Below are positions 43,636-52,418 of a DNA stretch of 64,000 nucleotides, piece after piece. The DNA is taken from positions 186,001 to 250,000 of the forward strand of contig NZ_JAPHAV010000002.1 in the NCBI RefSeq assembly GCF_026241335.1, written 5' to 3'. The notes beneath the pieces were generated by a model. The model ran no database searches. It had not been told where the DNA came from and saw nothing but the letters and a program-made list of their open reading frames with translations. The position numbers were made by a program, and so were the translations under genes. The DNA is from Ochrobactrum chromiisoli. Its GTDB lineage: Bacteria; Pseudomonadota; Alphaproteobacteria; Rhizobiales; Rhizobiaceae. Within the stretch, counting starts at the first letter, position 1. Every line of letters starts with the position of its first letter.

Positions 43636-44483
43636 TGCGTATTCTCGCAGCTATTTTCGGATTTTTTGCATTCATCATCACGCTGACAGTTGTTTTCGGC
43701 TCCTGGTACACAATCGACCAAGGCGAACGAGGCGTCCTGCTGCGCAACGGCGCGCTCGTGGGTACTGCCCAACCTGGTCTGGGTTTCAAAACACCTTGGA
43801 TCGAAGAGGTGGTGAAGGTCTCAGTCCAGTCGCGAGCCCAGCTCTACAAGGAAGTGCCCGCCTACTCGAAAGACCAGCAATCAGCGGTTCTTTCCCTGTC
43901 GGTCAATTATCGAATTCCAGCAGACAAGGTGACCGAGGTCTATAGCGTCTATGGCGGCGAGGATGGTCTTTTGTCTCGGCTTGTCGACCGACGAGTGAAT
44001 GAAGACCTCAAAACCGTGTTCGGCCAGTTCACTGCAGTAGCAGCAATTCAGGATCGATCCCGCCTTAATCTTGAAGTCGCTTCTGCGATTCAGAGTTCGG
44101 TGAAAGGCCCGGTCATTATCGACAGTGTGCAGATTGAGAATATCGACTTCTCAGATGCTTACGAGGCCAGCATCGAGCAACGAATGCTTGCCGAGGTAGA
44201 GGTGCAGAAGCTTCGCCAGAACGCCGAACGTGAAAAGGTCCAGGCAGAAATCACGGTCACACAGGCAAAGGCCAACGCTGACGCGGTACGTGCAAAAGCG
44301 AATGCAGAAGCCGAAGCAATCCGGATTAAGGGTGATGCAGAAGCGACTTCGATCAAGGCACGCGGCGATGCACTTCGCGAAAATCCCGGCCTTGTGTCTC
44401 TGACGCAAGCTGAAAAGTGGAATGGCCAGTTGCCAACAACGATGCTGCCGGGCGGCTCGGTGCCGATGCTGCAGCTGCAATAA
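43635..44483 (+). CDS. SPFH/band 7 (prohibitin-like) membrane protein
   Basis: 282 residues. N-terminal TM helix ILAAIFGFFAFIITLTVVFG, band 7 domain (~25-190: TIDQGERGVLLRNGALVGTA, GLGFKTPWIEEVV, NYRIPADKV), then a long alanine/glutamate coiled coil (~180-255: QKLRQNAEREKVQAEI). It resembles HflC/prohibitin proteins that ring membrane proteases. It ends LPGGSVPMLQLQ. Chained to four tiny membrane proteins, it may organise a membrane complex in the infected cell. Confidence 0.85.
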   Translation: MRILAAIFGFFAFIITLTVVFGSWYTIDQGERGVLLRNGALVGTAQPGLGFKTPWIEEVVKVSVQSRAQLYKEVPAYSKDQQSAVLSLSVNYRIPADKVTEVYSVYGGEDGLLSRLVDRRVNEDLKTVFGQFTAVAAIQDRSRLNLEVASAIQSSVKGPVIIDSVQIENIDFSDAYEASIEQRMLAEVEVQKLRQNAEREKVQAEITVTQAKANADAVRAKANAEAEAIRIKGDAEATSIKARGDALRENPGLVSLTQAEKWNGQLPTTMLPGGSVPMLQLQ

Positions 44484-44545
44484 GCAAACTCGGCGGGGTT
44501 CGCTCCGCCACACCAACACTGACCAAAACATACGAGGAGTCACTT

Positions 44546-45319
44546 ATGGCTATCAGCCTATCAAGCCTCAAATCGACGAAGAGAAACGACCCGCCGGTCA
44601 TGCTCTTGTATGGCGTCGACGGCATCGGCAAGACCAGCCTTGCAGCTGAGTTTCCAGATCCCATCTATCTGGCCACAGAAGGCGAGCGTCCGCCTTCTGA
44701 TATCGAAATGGCAACGCCAGGCACGATTGAAAGCTTCGACGACTTGCTCAACATTATCGGCGAACTGCTGACAGTTGAGCATGATCGGCGCACCGTGATT
44801 ATCGACAGCGCCGACGGCCTAGAACCGCTTGTCTGGGGGGCGACCTGTGCCCGCCTTGGTATCAACAGCATTGAGGAAGCTGGATTCGGTAAAGGCTACG
44901 TGGAAGCTGATACCGAATGGAATGAGCTCATGTCGGCCCTGTCGGCGCTCGCTCAAGCTGGCATTTATGTGGTCATCCTTGCCCATCCCGAGATTGTGCG
45001 CTTCGACAGCCCGACGACAGATCCTTATTCGAGGTATCAGCCGAAACTGCACAAGCGCGCCAATGCACTTGTTCGCGAAAAGTCTGACGTTGTGGCCTTC
45101 ATGAACTACCGCGTTTCCATCAAGGAAAAGGAAGTCGCGCGCCAGACAAAGGTCGCACATGCAGAGGGCGGCAAAGAGCGCCAGATCCATCTGAATGAAG
45201 GTGCGGGCTTCAATGCCAAGAACCGCTATTCGATGCCCGACGCCGTTCCATACCGCAAAGGGCAGGGCTTCACCGAGCTGGCGAAGTACTGGCCGGTCAC
45301 ACTGCCGGAGGCTGCTTGA
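44546..45319 (+). CDS. Sak4-like RecA-fold ATPase (AAA_24), phage recombinase
   Basis: 257 residues from the ATG after the ACGAGGAG leader. Walker A LLYGVDGIGKTSLAAEFP (~20-35), Walker B RRTVIIDSADGLEPLV (~80-90), then YVVILAHPEIVRF. Matches phage AAA_24/Sak4 proteins, which assist single-strand annealing or strand invasion together with an SSB-like partner; the DUF669 gene downstream is the usual partner. Confidence 0.82.
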   Translation: MAISLSSLKSTKRNDPPVMLLYGVDGIGKTSLAAEFPDPIYLATEGERPPSDIEMATPGTIESFDDLLNIIGELLTVEHDRRTVIIDSADGLEPLVWGATCARLGINSIEEAGFGKGYVEADTEWNELMSALSALAQAGIYVVILAHPEIVRFDSPTTDPYSRYQPKLHKRANALVREKSDVVAFMNYRVSIKEKEVARQTKVAHAEGGKERQIHLNEGAGFNAKNRYSMPDAVPYRKGQGFTELAKYWPVTLPEAA

Positions 45320-45561
45320 TGGAAAAAGCACTTGCTGGACTGGTCACGATTGCCGCCATCCTTTTCTTTGCACCACTGATCGGCGTTCTCTTTGGCGCGT
45401 TTTCGGGATGGGTTGTCGGTCTCTTCTTCACTGAAACAGTGCAGGAATTCATCACCGCTTTAGGCATCAATGCTGGCCACATGTCACTTTGGCAGATAGG
45501 GGCCGCGCTTGGCTTCATCGGTGGGTTTTTCCGACCCACTGTGTTTCGCGCAAAGTCTTAA
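45319..45561 (+). CDS. Small two-TM membrane protein (80 aa)
   Basis: ATG overlaps the Sak4 stop (TGATG). Hydrophobic segments GLVTIAAILFFAPLIGVLFG and IGAALGFIGGFFRP. Inserted between the Sak4 and DUF669 genes. Function unknown. Confidence 0.55.
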   Translation: MEKALAGLVTIAAILFFAPLIGVLFGAFSGWVVGLFFTETVQEFITALGINAGHMSLWQIGAALGFIGGFFRPTVFRAKS

Positions 45562-45600
45562 TCTGCGCTTTCACCACACCACCAACACGAGGACTAACAT

Positions 45601-46164
45601 ATGGCGAGACTTGGCACGGCGTTTGACGCCACCCAACACGATACGACGCAGTCGGACTATTCCGAACTGCCGAACGGTACATACAAGATGGAAATCGAGG
45701 CGGCCGACGTGGTGCCGACTTCGACCGGCAGCGGCACCATTCTGAAAACAACAATGAAGGTGCTGGAGCCGGAAGATTACGCCGAGCGCAAGCTTTTCAC
45801 GAACTACAACATTGAGAACAAGAACCCGCAGGCGCAGGAGATCGGCCAGCGTCAGTTCGCCAGCCTTTGCCGCGCGCTTGAAATGTCCTCGGTAGAAGAC
45901 ACCGACGATCTGCTTTTCAAATCGTTCACAGTACGCGTTGCTCTCGGGAAGCCTTCAAAAGACGGCCAGTATCCGGCGCGAGCCGAGATCAAGAAGTACT
46001 TCTTCCCTGACGAAAACAACGGGCCAGAGCCGAGCATTGACGCTCAGCAGCCTGCGGCGGCAGCGCAGCGACCAGCCAATGACAACCGTCCTGCAGCGGC
46101 AAACAACAACAAGCCGGTGCAGCCTGCAAAAACTGCGGGAAGCCGTCCTTGGTCTAAGGCCTAA
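45601..46164 (+). CDS. DUF669 protein, SSB-like partner of Sak4
   Basis: 187 residues. The DUF669 fold (~1-145) includes YSELPNGTYKMEIEAADVVP, NIENKNPQAQEIGQRQFASL and FKSFTVRVALG; a proline/asparagine-rich disordered tail with RPANDNRPA ends PWSKA. DUF669 proteins accompany AAA_24 recombinases and are thought to bind single-stranded DNA. Variant ACACGAGGAC leader. Confidence 0.8.
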   Translation: MARLGTAFDATQHDTTQSDYSELPNGTYKMEIEAADVVPTSTGSGTILKTTMKVLEPEDYAERKLFTNYNIENKNPQAQEIGQRQFASLCRALEMSSVEDTDDLLFKSFTVRVALGKPSKDGQYPARAEIKKYFFPDENNGPEPSIDAQQPAAAAQRPANDNRPAAANNNKPVQPAKTAGSRPWSKA

Positions 46165-46221
46165 ACCAACCACGGCGCGGTCACCAGCCGCGCCTGACAC
46201 CACCAACACGAGGTGAAGCCC

Positions 46222-47280
46222 ATGCGGGTAACGCTTGACCGAGCGCAGCTAGCGCACGCCTTGTCGACAGTGACGAAGGCGGTTGAGGCCAGAACGACAA
46301 TTCCAATTCTTGGCAACGTGCTTTTGTCCGCGGACAAAGGACAGCTGAGCATCACCGGAACCAACCTTGATCTGGAAATCAGCACCAGCTTGCCGGTTCT
46401 GGATAGTCAAGATGGCACTGTCACGGTTGCAGGTAAGCTGCTTCTGGATATTGCTAAGCGCGCCACAAGTGACGTTAACTTGGAAGCCGACGGCAATCAT
46501 CTGGTCGTTAAATCAGGACGTAGCCGTTTCAAGCTGGATACGCTTCCAGCGGTTGACTTCCCATCCTTCAATCACGGCAGCTTCGACACCACGATCGAGT
46601 TCGCTCTCGCTGCTCTTGTGCAAGAAGTGCAGTTCGCTGTCAGCACCGAAGATACCCGCTATTACCTGAACGGCGTATTTCTGGAAGCGAGGGACGGCCA
46701 TATCGTTGCCACGGCGACAGATGGGCATTGTCTCGCGTCAACACGCATTGAACAGGATGCCGCGTTTGCTCCGGTCATTCTGCCTAACAAGTTGCTGCCA
46801 TTGCTGCCGACAGGCGTCGTGTCAGTTTCGCTGTCGTCAAACAAGGTGATGGTCGAGAGCGGTTCAACTGTCATTGTGTCGAAGCTCGTCGACGGCACAT
46901 ATCCGGATTACGAGCGCGTTATTCCCAAGCCATCAGATCGTGTCGCTACCCTGTCGGCAAAAGCACTGCGCGAAGCCGTCGGCCGCACATCAGTTATCGC
47001 CAGCGAGCGTGGTAAAGCCGTTCGGTTCTCATTCGCTTCGGATGCTCTCACGCTTAACGTCGCTAATCCGGATCGCGGCGATGCAACTGAGGAAGTGGAG
47101 GTCAACTTCAGCAGCGAGCCACTGACGATCGGTTTCAATGGTCAATATGTCACCGACCTCATGAGTGCATTCGGCACAGATGAAGTCACGATGTCGATGG
47201 CCGAGGCCGGAGCGCCTGCGCTGATCACGTCAGCCAGTAGGCCGGGATACAGGTGCGTAATTATGCCGATGCGGGTGTAA
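46222..47280 (+). CDS. dnaN: Phage-encoded DNA polymerase III beta sliding clamp
   Basis: 352 residues, close to full clamp length, three domains: N-terminal RAQLAHALSTVTKAVEARTT and IPILGNVLLSADKGQL, middle TRYYLNGVFLEARDGHIVAT with TDGHCLAS, and C-terminal ending YRCVIMPMRV, close to the typical VIMP(M/L)R(V/L) end that lines the protein-binding pocket. The ATG at 46222 follows an ACACGAGGTG leader. A complete own clamp is uncommon in temperate phages; it could redirect host polymerase or repair enzymes to phage DNA. Confidence 0.92.
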   Translation: MRVTLDRAQLAHALSTVTKAVEARTTIPILGNVLLSADKGQLSITGTNLDLEISTSLPVLDSQDGTVTVAGKLLLDIAKRATSDVNLEADGNHLVVKSGRSRFKLDTLPAVDFPSFNHGSFDTTIEFALAALVQEVQFAVSTEDTRYYLNGVFLEARDGHIVATATDGHCLASTRIEQDAAFAPVILPNKLLPLLPTGVVSVSLSSNKVMVESGSTVIVSKLVDGTYPDYERVIPKPSDRVATLSAKALREAVGRTSVIASERGKAVRFSFASDALTLNVANPDRGDATEEVEVNFSSEPLTIGFNGQYVTDLMSAFGTDEVTMSMAEAGAPALITSASRPGYRCVIMPMRV

Positions 47281-47284
47281 CGAG

Positions 47285-47560
47285 ATGGTGTGGCCACCAA
47301 AGGACGGCAAGCGCTCGTACCACAATTGCTACGGACAGAATCCATACAGCGATGCATTTAAACGCAGCGAATGGCAGCGTGGTTATGATGAAGCGGAAGA
47401 AGCCGACAATGTGGAACGCAATGCGCAAATCTCAAGGTGGAATGACCTTTGGAACGTCCCAGAACGCGCCAAAGATGCATACATCGCCATGGAAGATGAC
47501 TTCTGCCCGCAGCGAGTGCTGGATTTCATGATTGCGATGTACCCGGAGGCTAGCGAATGA
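47285..47560 (+). CDS. Hypothetical prophage protein (91 aa)
   Basis: Acidic, Trp/Tyr-rich: PPKDGKRSYHNCYGQNPYSD, EWQRGYDEAEEADNVERNAQ and FMIAMYPEASE. Five bases after the clamp stop. No known domain. Confidence 0.5.
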   Translation: MVWPPKDGKRSYHNCYGQNPYSDAFKRSEWQRGYDEAEEADNVERNAQISRWNDLWNVPERAKDAYIAMEDDFCPQRVLDFMIAMYPEASE

Positions 47561-47748
47561 CCGTGGTTACGTTAAACCAACCCACAGAAACCGCGATTTT
47601 CAACGCCGTTGAGTATGCACTGCGGCACGAACCAGTAACAGAAATAGACTTTGACGAGGGCGGGGAATTTGAGATCGAAATCATTGATCCGCATTCCTTA
47701 GTGCCTTTCGCAACGTGCTTGCTACGCGAGTTGGGAGTTACAAGCTGA
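47557..47748 (+). CDS. Hypothetical prophage protein (63 aa)
   Basis: ATGA overlap with the gene before. MTVVTLNQPTETAIFNAVEY then EIDFDEGGEFEIEIIDPHSL. Small acidic alpha/beta protein without a recognised family. Confidence 0.5.
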   Translation: MTVVTLNQPTETAIFNAVEYALRHEPVTEIDFDEGGEFEIEIIDPHSLVPFATCLLRELGVTS

Positions 47749-48026
47749 TGCCTAAGTTTGCAGTGAACTACACCTTCCATGGCAGATCATCGACATTCGT
47801 TGAGGCCGAAAGCCTTGATGCTGCCAAGGCTAAAATAGATGCGGATATTGAACGTGATGACTTCGAACTGGATGCCGATGAACTCGACGATGTTTATTAC
47901 AACATTTCCGAGATGCACCCCGTAACGCGTGGAGGACGCGGAATCTGGACCTCGTATATCCGCTCCGACGATATTCGCGGTCATCAGTCATCATTGGAAT
48001 CTTCACCTCTGTTTGGTGGCGCGTAA
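47748..48026 (+). CDS. Hypothetical prophage protein (92 aa)
   Basis: ATG overlaps the previous stop (TGATG). MPKFAVNYTFHGRSSTFVEA, SLDAAKAKIDADIERDDFEL, DDVYYNISEMHPVTRG. The beta-alpha-beta look resembles small phage proteins that carry an EAESLDAAKA-type motif. Function unknown. Confidence 0.5.
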   Translation: MPKFAVNYTFHGRSSTFVEAESLDAAKAKIDADIERDDFELDADELDDVYYNISEMHPVTRGGRGIWTSYIRSDDIRGHQSSLESSPLFGGA

Positions 48027-48028
48027 CC

Positions 48029-48955
48029 GTGGCGCCACTCCCCAAACCACAATCTACAACTGTCGGCGCGATCTACGCTGCTTACGAGGCCCGGGCGAAG
48101 TCCTGGGACTCGTGGGGCATCAGCGTGGGCGAGGCAGGCACAGAATGCGACAGGGCGCTTTGGTATGGCTTCAGGTGGGCATCGGCTCACGAAGTCCACA
48201 GTGGCCGCCAGCTGCGCTTGTTTGAAACGGGCAACATCGAGGAAGACCGTCTCGTTGCTGATCTTGAGCGCATTGGCGTCAATGTGTACGGGCAGCAAGA
48301 CAAGATCCGACTAGTGTCTGGGTTCGTGCGCGGCAACTGCGATGGCAAGGCAATGAATGTGCCTGAGGCGTCCAAGACTGAACATCTGCTGGAGTTTAAA
48401 TCGAGCAATGCCAAAGGATTCGCACTGATTGTTAAAGACGGCTGTCAGAAAGCAAAGCCGCTTCATTATGCTCAGTGCCAGCTTGGAATGCATGCCTTCG
48501 GTCTGAGCCGGTGCCTTTATCTCGTCTCATGCAAGGACAGCGACAGCCTTTATTCAGAGCGCATCGAATACGATCTGGAATTCTGCCTTCGGCTGGTAGC
48601 GCGCTGCGAACGCATCGTATTTTCAGACACGCCCCCGAGCAGAATTAGCGAAAACCCGGAGTTCTTTGGATGCATGTTCTGCAAGCACAAAGCTGTCTGC
48701 CATCATGAGGCACAGCCGCGCGTGAACTGCCGAACCTGCCTTCATGCTCAGCCTGAAAGCGGTGGTGATTGTCATATCTCATGCGCACGATGGGCAAAGC
48801 CATTGTCGATCGACGAGCAGCGCGACGGGTGCCCAGCGCATTTGTATCTGCCGGGCATGGTGAATGGCGAACAGATTGATGTCGACGAGGAGGCGGAGAC
48901 AATTACTTACCAGATGAAGCCGGGTGAGGTTTGGGTAGATGGAGCTAAGGGTTAA
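48029..48955 (+). CDS. Cas4/RecB-like PD-(D/E)XK nuclease with Cys-rich C-terminus
   Basis: 308 residues from GTG. GTECDRALWYGFRWA (~36-50) and LLEFKSSNAKGFALIV (catalytic E-x-K, ~120-125), then HYAQCQLGMHAFGLSRCLYL, the Gln/Tyr motif of RecB-type nucleases. The C-terminus is rich in Cys (CMFCKHKAVCHHEA, CRTCLHAQ, CHISCARWAKP), possibly two metal or Fe-S sites. Likely processes DNA ends for Sak4-mediated recombination. Confidence 0.78.
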   Translation: MAPLPKPQSTTVGAIYAAYEARAKSWDSWGISVGEAGTECDRALWYGFRWASAHEVHSGRQLRLFETGNIEEDRLVADLERIGVNVYGQQDKIRLVSGFVRGNCDGKAMNVPEASKTEHLLEFKSSNAKGFALIVKDGCQKAKPLHYAQCQLGMHAFGLSRCLYLVSCKDSDSLYSERIEYDLEFCLRLVARCERIVFSDTPPSRISENPEFFGCMFCKHKAVCHHEAQPRVNCRTCLHAQPESGGDCHISCARWAKPLSIDEQRDGCPAHLYLPGMVNGEQIDVDEEAETITYQMKPGEVWVDGAKG

Positions 48956-49572
48956 GACCAGTATTGAGAGAGGCGCTCTTCTTCGCGATCAATAGATGAA
49001 TTAAAGTATATCAATGCGTTTGTCAGTAAAGATTTCTCGCTAAGAAATTCATCGGATTTGTAGTCTCCGTCTTCTGTTAGTTTGTTAACTCTGTTCGCAA
49101 AGATAGCAGCCAGTCTAGCGTTCTGACGTAGTTCAAAGGGAAATTGACGAGTTATTTTATAAACTTCTTCCTCTGATATTTTGGGATATTGAATATAGTT
49201 CGAGTTCGATATTCGACCTATTTTGGTAGACCAGGAATTTTCAGCAAAAGCGACAGAACGATAAATCTCTCTGAGTCTATCTAGATTATCTAGTTCTTCT
49301 TTCAGTGAACGCTTTACCATTGCCACATGCTGCCTGCGATTGGCATCCAATTGCTGCTTAGCAACCACAACAGCAACCAAAACCGGGATGCCCGCAAGGA
49401 TCGTTCCGTAGTCCTTCATAAGCACCAAGAACGCTTCCCCAAAGGTCGGCAGCTTTGCATAGAGCGCACCGAAGACCATCGCGCAAACACCGACGTAGAC
49501 CGCAGTCGCCACGTACAAAATCGATGAAGAAAACTGCTCGTTTTCTTTTTCTACTTTCTCTTTATCAGACAA
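48952..49572 (-). CDS. Two-TM protein on the opposite strand, probable moron
   Basis: 206 residues. Two hydrophobic helices (residues ~18-42 and ~52-70: ILYVATAVYVGVCAMVFGAL, TILAGIPVLVAVVVAKQQL), then a charged helical cytoplasmic part (LKEELDNLDRLREIYRSVAF). Lower GC than its neighbours, reversed within a rightward operon, stop overlapping that of the nuclease gene. Such single reversed genes in prophages often act in the lysogen, for example in superinfection exclusion; that role is inference. Confidence 0.6.
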   Translation of the reverse strand: MSDKEKVEKENEQFSSSILYVATAVYVGVCAMVFGALYAKLPTFGEAFLVLMKDYGTILAGIPVLVAVVVAKQQLDANRRQHVAMVKRSLKEELDNLDRLREIYRSVAFAENSWSTKIGRISNSNYIQYPKISEEEVYKITRQFPFELRQNARLAAIFANRVNKLTEDGDYKSDEFLSEKSLLTNALIYFNSSIDREEERLSQYWS

Positions 49573-49587
49573 GGTAACGCCCCCAAC

Positions 49588-51384
49588 ATGCTAACCTTAC
49601 GAAACTACCAGTCAGAAGCAATAGACGCCGTTTTCGACTATTGGCAAGAGGAGGCGGGCAATCCGCTTGTTGATCTTGCAACCGGCTGCGGCAAGTCGTT
49701 GGTTATGGCGTCGTTGATCCAGCGCCTCGTTGAAGGCTGGCCTGCTATGCGCGTGATGGTCGTCACCCACGTTGCAGAGCTGATCGAACAGAATTATCTG
49801 GAATTGCTTGGCGTTTGGCCGTTTGCGCCTGCCGGCATCTATTCAGCTGGTTTGGGTCGTCGTGATGCGCGCAGTCAGATCGTGTTTGCCGGTATTCAGA
49901 CTGTTCACAATAAGGCGGATCAGCTCTGCGGCGTTGAGCGAGACGAAAAGGGCAAAATAACCAAAGTCTCAACTCACGTTGACGTGCTGATGGTCGACGA
50001 GTGCCACCTTATCCCGATCAATAGCAACACAATGTATCGCAAGTTCATCGACGCGCTGCTCGAGATAAACCCGGACATGAAGATTCTCGGACTGACTGCC
50101 ACACCGTATCGGCTGGACAGCGGTCGCTTGGATGAGGGCGCAGATCGCCTGTTTGACCAGATCGTCTACACATACGGCGTTGCTGACGGAATCCGTGACG
50201 GCTTCCTTGCTCCGCTAACGAGCAAGCCAACAGCTACAGAATACGACGTTAAAGGAGTGGGAAGGCTCGGTGGCGACTACAAACAGCGCGCGCTGGAAGA
50301 AGCGATCAATCGAACAGACCTCAATGATGCGGTGGTTTCTGAGATTATAGCAAAGGGTGCCGATCGTCGTTCGTGGTTGTGTTTCTGTGCTGGCGTGAAA
50401 GCTGCACTGGACGTCCGCGACGTATTCAGATCACGCGGCATTACATGTGAAGCCGTAACGGGCGATACGCCGAAGGAAGAACGCCGCCGCATCCTAGAGG
50501 ACTTCAAAGCGTACCGTATCCAGTGCGTGACGAACAATTCAGTTCTTACAACAGGATTCAATCATAAGGGCGTTGATTTAATTGCATTTATGCGCCCAAC
50601 CCTGTCATTGAGTTTGTACGTACAGATGGCCGGCCGTGGCACTCGTCCGCTCTACAAGGCAGGTGCGCCACTAGATACGGTTGAGGAGCGGCTTGCTGCT
50701 ATCTCGGCAGGACCAAAGAAGAATTGCCTGGTACTCGACTTCGCGAAACTCGTCGACCGGCATGGCCCTGTCGACATGGTCGAGCCGAAAGCGCCAAGCG
50801 CTGGCAACGGTGAACCGCCAATCAAGATCTGCCCGACCGTGCCTGACGACAACGGCGCGGTCGGTTGCGGTGAGAAGGTGCACATCTCGCTGATGAAATG
50901 CCCATGCTGCGGCTATGACTTCCCGCCGAATGAAGATGAGAAGCTAACACGGCAGGCAGCCGACGTTCCGATTGTCAGCACTGCCGAAGCAGAATGGCGC
51001 AAGGTAACCGGCAGGACGTTTCACTTTCACGAAGGTAAGGGCGACAAGCCACCGTCGGTCAAGTGCAGCTACATCGCTGGCTATACGCAGATCAATGAGT
51101 GGCTTTGCCCTCAGCATACTGGTTTCGCACAAACCAAGGCGCATCGATGGTGGACGCAGCACGGAGGCCAGCGGCCGTTTCCTAAGACGGTCATGGAATG
51201 GCTTGAACGCCAGCGTGAGTTGCTCCCCACCGACGAAATCAGCGTCGTGCCGAACGGCAAATACTGGAATGTGAAAGACGTGCGGGCAGGTGTGGCGGCA
51301 GATAACGACAACTTGCCTGAGCCTGCAAACGACAATGTGTCGGTAGGTCTTTCGGAGATGTTGGACGACGAAATACCATTCTGA
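49588..51384 (+). CDS. SF2 DEAD/DEAH-type helicase with SSB-like C-terminal tail
   Basis: 598 residues. Q/RNYQSEAI start, Walker A DLATGCGKSLVM (~31-40), DECH at ~137, motif III LTATPYRLDSG, and motif VI YVQMAGRGTRPL. A zinc-binding segment follows (MKCPCCGYDFPP, ~435). The last residues are LDDEIPF, close to the DDDIPF tail by which bacterial SSB recruits partners. Two NDN motifs precede it (DNDNLPEPANDNVSV). Probably unwinds DNA during phage replication or recombination. Confidence 0.85.
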   Translation: MLTLRNYQSEAIDAVFDYWQEEAGNPLVDLATGCGKSLVMASLIQRLVEGWPAMRVMVVTHVAELIEQNYLELLGVWPFAPAGIYSAGLGRRDARSQIVFAGIQTVHNKADQLCGVERDEKGKITKVSTHVDVLMVDECHLIPINSNTMYRKFIDALLEINPDMKILGLTATPYRLDSGRLDEGADRLFDQIVYTYGVADGIRDGFLAPLTSKPTATEYDVKGVGRLGGDYKQRALEEAINRTDLNDAVVSEIIAKGADRRSWLCFCAGVKAALDVRDVFRSRGITCEAVTGDTPKEERRRILEDFKAYRIQCVTNNSVLTTGFNHKGVDLIAFMRPTLSLSLYVQMAGRGTRPLYKAGAPLDTVEERLAAISAGPKKNCLVLDFAKLVDRHGPVDMVEPKAPSAGNGEPPIKICPTVPDDNGAVGCGEKVHISLMKCPCCGYDFPPNEDEKLTRQAADVPIVSTAEAEWRKVTGRTFHFHEGKGDKPPSVKCSYIAGYTQINEWLCPQHTGFAQTKAHRWWTQHGGQRPFPKTVMEWLERQRELLPTDEISVVPNGKYWNVKDVRAGVAADNDNLPEPANDNVSVGLSEMLDDEIPF

Positions 51385-51453
51385 CCACCCATTAACACAC
51401 CATTTATTATAGTGCCGCACCATCGGCATTACCAGCCACACGAGGAGCATCAA

Positions 51454-52212
51454 ATGAATAATGCAGAAACTTACGATCCGTATAACGCCAGAACCACAGC
51501 GCAGGCAGGCCACAACAATCCGCCGACCTCTGCATATGAAGAGATCAAGCAGGAAATCGAAGACCTGTTCGCCGAAGCCAAGAATTTCGCGGACGGCGAA
51601 GCCATCGACAATCAGGCTCTTGCGGATGCTGTGACCGAGTTACACGACAAGTTGCACGATGCTGGAAAGCGCGCCGATGAGGTTCGCAAGGACGAAGCCA
51701 AGCCGCATGACGACGCGAAGGCCGAAATCCAGACCCGCTACAACAAGCTGATCGGCAATACCAAGACATCAGGCAAAGGCAATGTCGTCCTCGGCAAGGA
51801 AGTGCTGCAAGGGCTGCTGACACCTTGGCGCAATAAGGTTGCCGCTGAAAAGGAAGCTGCAGCTAAATCCGCGCGGGAGGAAGCCGATCGCTTAATCCGC
51901 GAGGCGCAGGAAGCCATGCAGGCGAGTGCTGGTAATCTGGAAGCGCGCGAGCAGTCCGAGGAACTGGTCAAGGAAGCGAAACAGGCTGACCGGTGGGCGA
52001 AGCGCGAAAACAAGGCTGCAACGACCGGCACTGGCCTGCGGTCGGTATGGCATTGCGATCTGGTTGACGAAGGCGTCGCGCTTGATTGGGCATATGGCCG
52101 TGCGCCGGAGCGTTTCAAAGCTGTCGTGCAAGCAATGGCCGAGGAAACCGTACGCGCCGGTATGCGCCAGGTACCGGGCTTTAATGTGCGAGAGGAGAGG
52201 GTGGCGAGGTGA
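51454..52212 (+). CDS. Hypothetical phage protein with coiled coil (252 aa)
   Basis: Starts MNNAETYDPYNARTTAQAGH then NNPPTSAYEEIKQEIEDLFA; the AGHNNPP opening and following helices recur in rhizobial phages. A long Ala/Glu coiled coil spans ~125-190. ACACGAGGAG leader at 51438-51447. It follows the helicase; function unknown. Confidence 0.65.
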   Translation: MNNAETYDPYNARTTAQAGHNNPPTSAYEEIKQEIEDLFAEAKNFADGEAIDNQALADAVTELHDKLHDAGKRADEVRKDEAKPHDDAKAEIQTRYNKLIGNTKTSGKGNVVLGKEVLQGLLTPWRNKVAAEKEAAAKSAREEADRLIREAQEAMQASAGNLEAREQSEELVKEAKQADRWAKRENKAATTGTGLRSVWHCDLVDEGVALDWAYGRAPERFKAVVQAMAEETVRAGMRQVPGFNVREERVAR

Positions 52213-52418
52213 TGGCCAAACTAGATCCCGCGGACTATGTGCCGCGCATCAAACGCTTGCGCGAGCAAGGGATTGGGCTGGATGAGGCAAGGAAGCAGGT
52301 AGACCGTGAGTACCTGCTGAACGCAATCGATAACGCGTCAAACTTCTATGAACTGCGTGGTGTAATGCGCGCCTGCATGGAGAAGGTGCTGCGACCAACT
52401 ACGGTGATCAGTTCATGA
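52212..52418 (+). CDS. Small hypothetical prophage protein (68 aa)
   Basis: MAKLDPADYVPRIKRLREQG and DEARKQVDREYLLNAIDNAS. Helical and charged. ATG overlaps the upstream stop; its own stop overlaps the next start (ATGA). Confidence 0.5.
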   Translation: MAKLDPADYVPRIKRLREQGIGLDEARKQVDREYLLNAIDNASNFYELRGVMRACMEKVLRPTTVISS

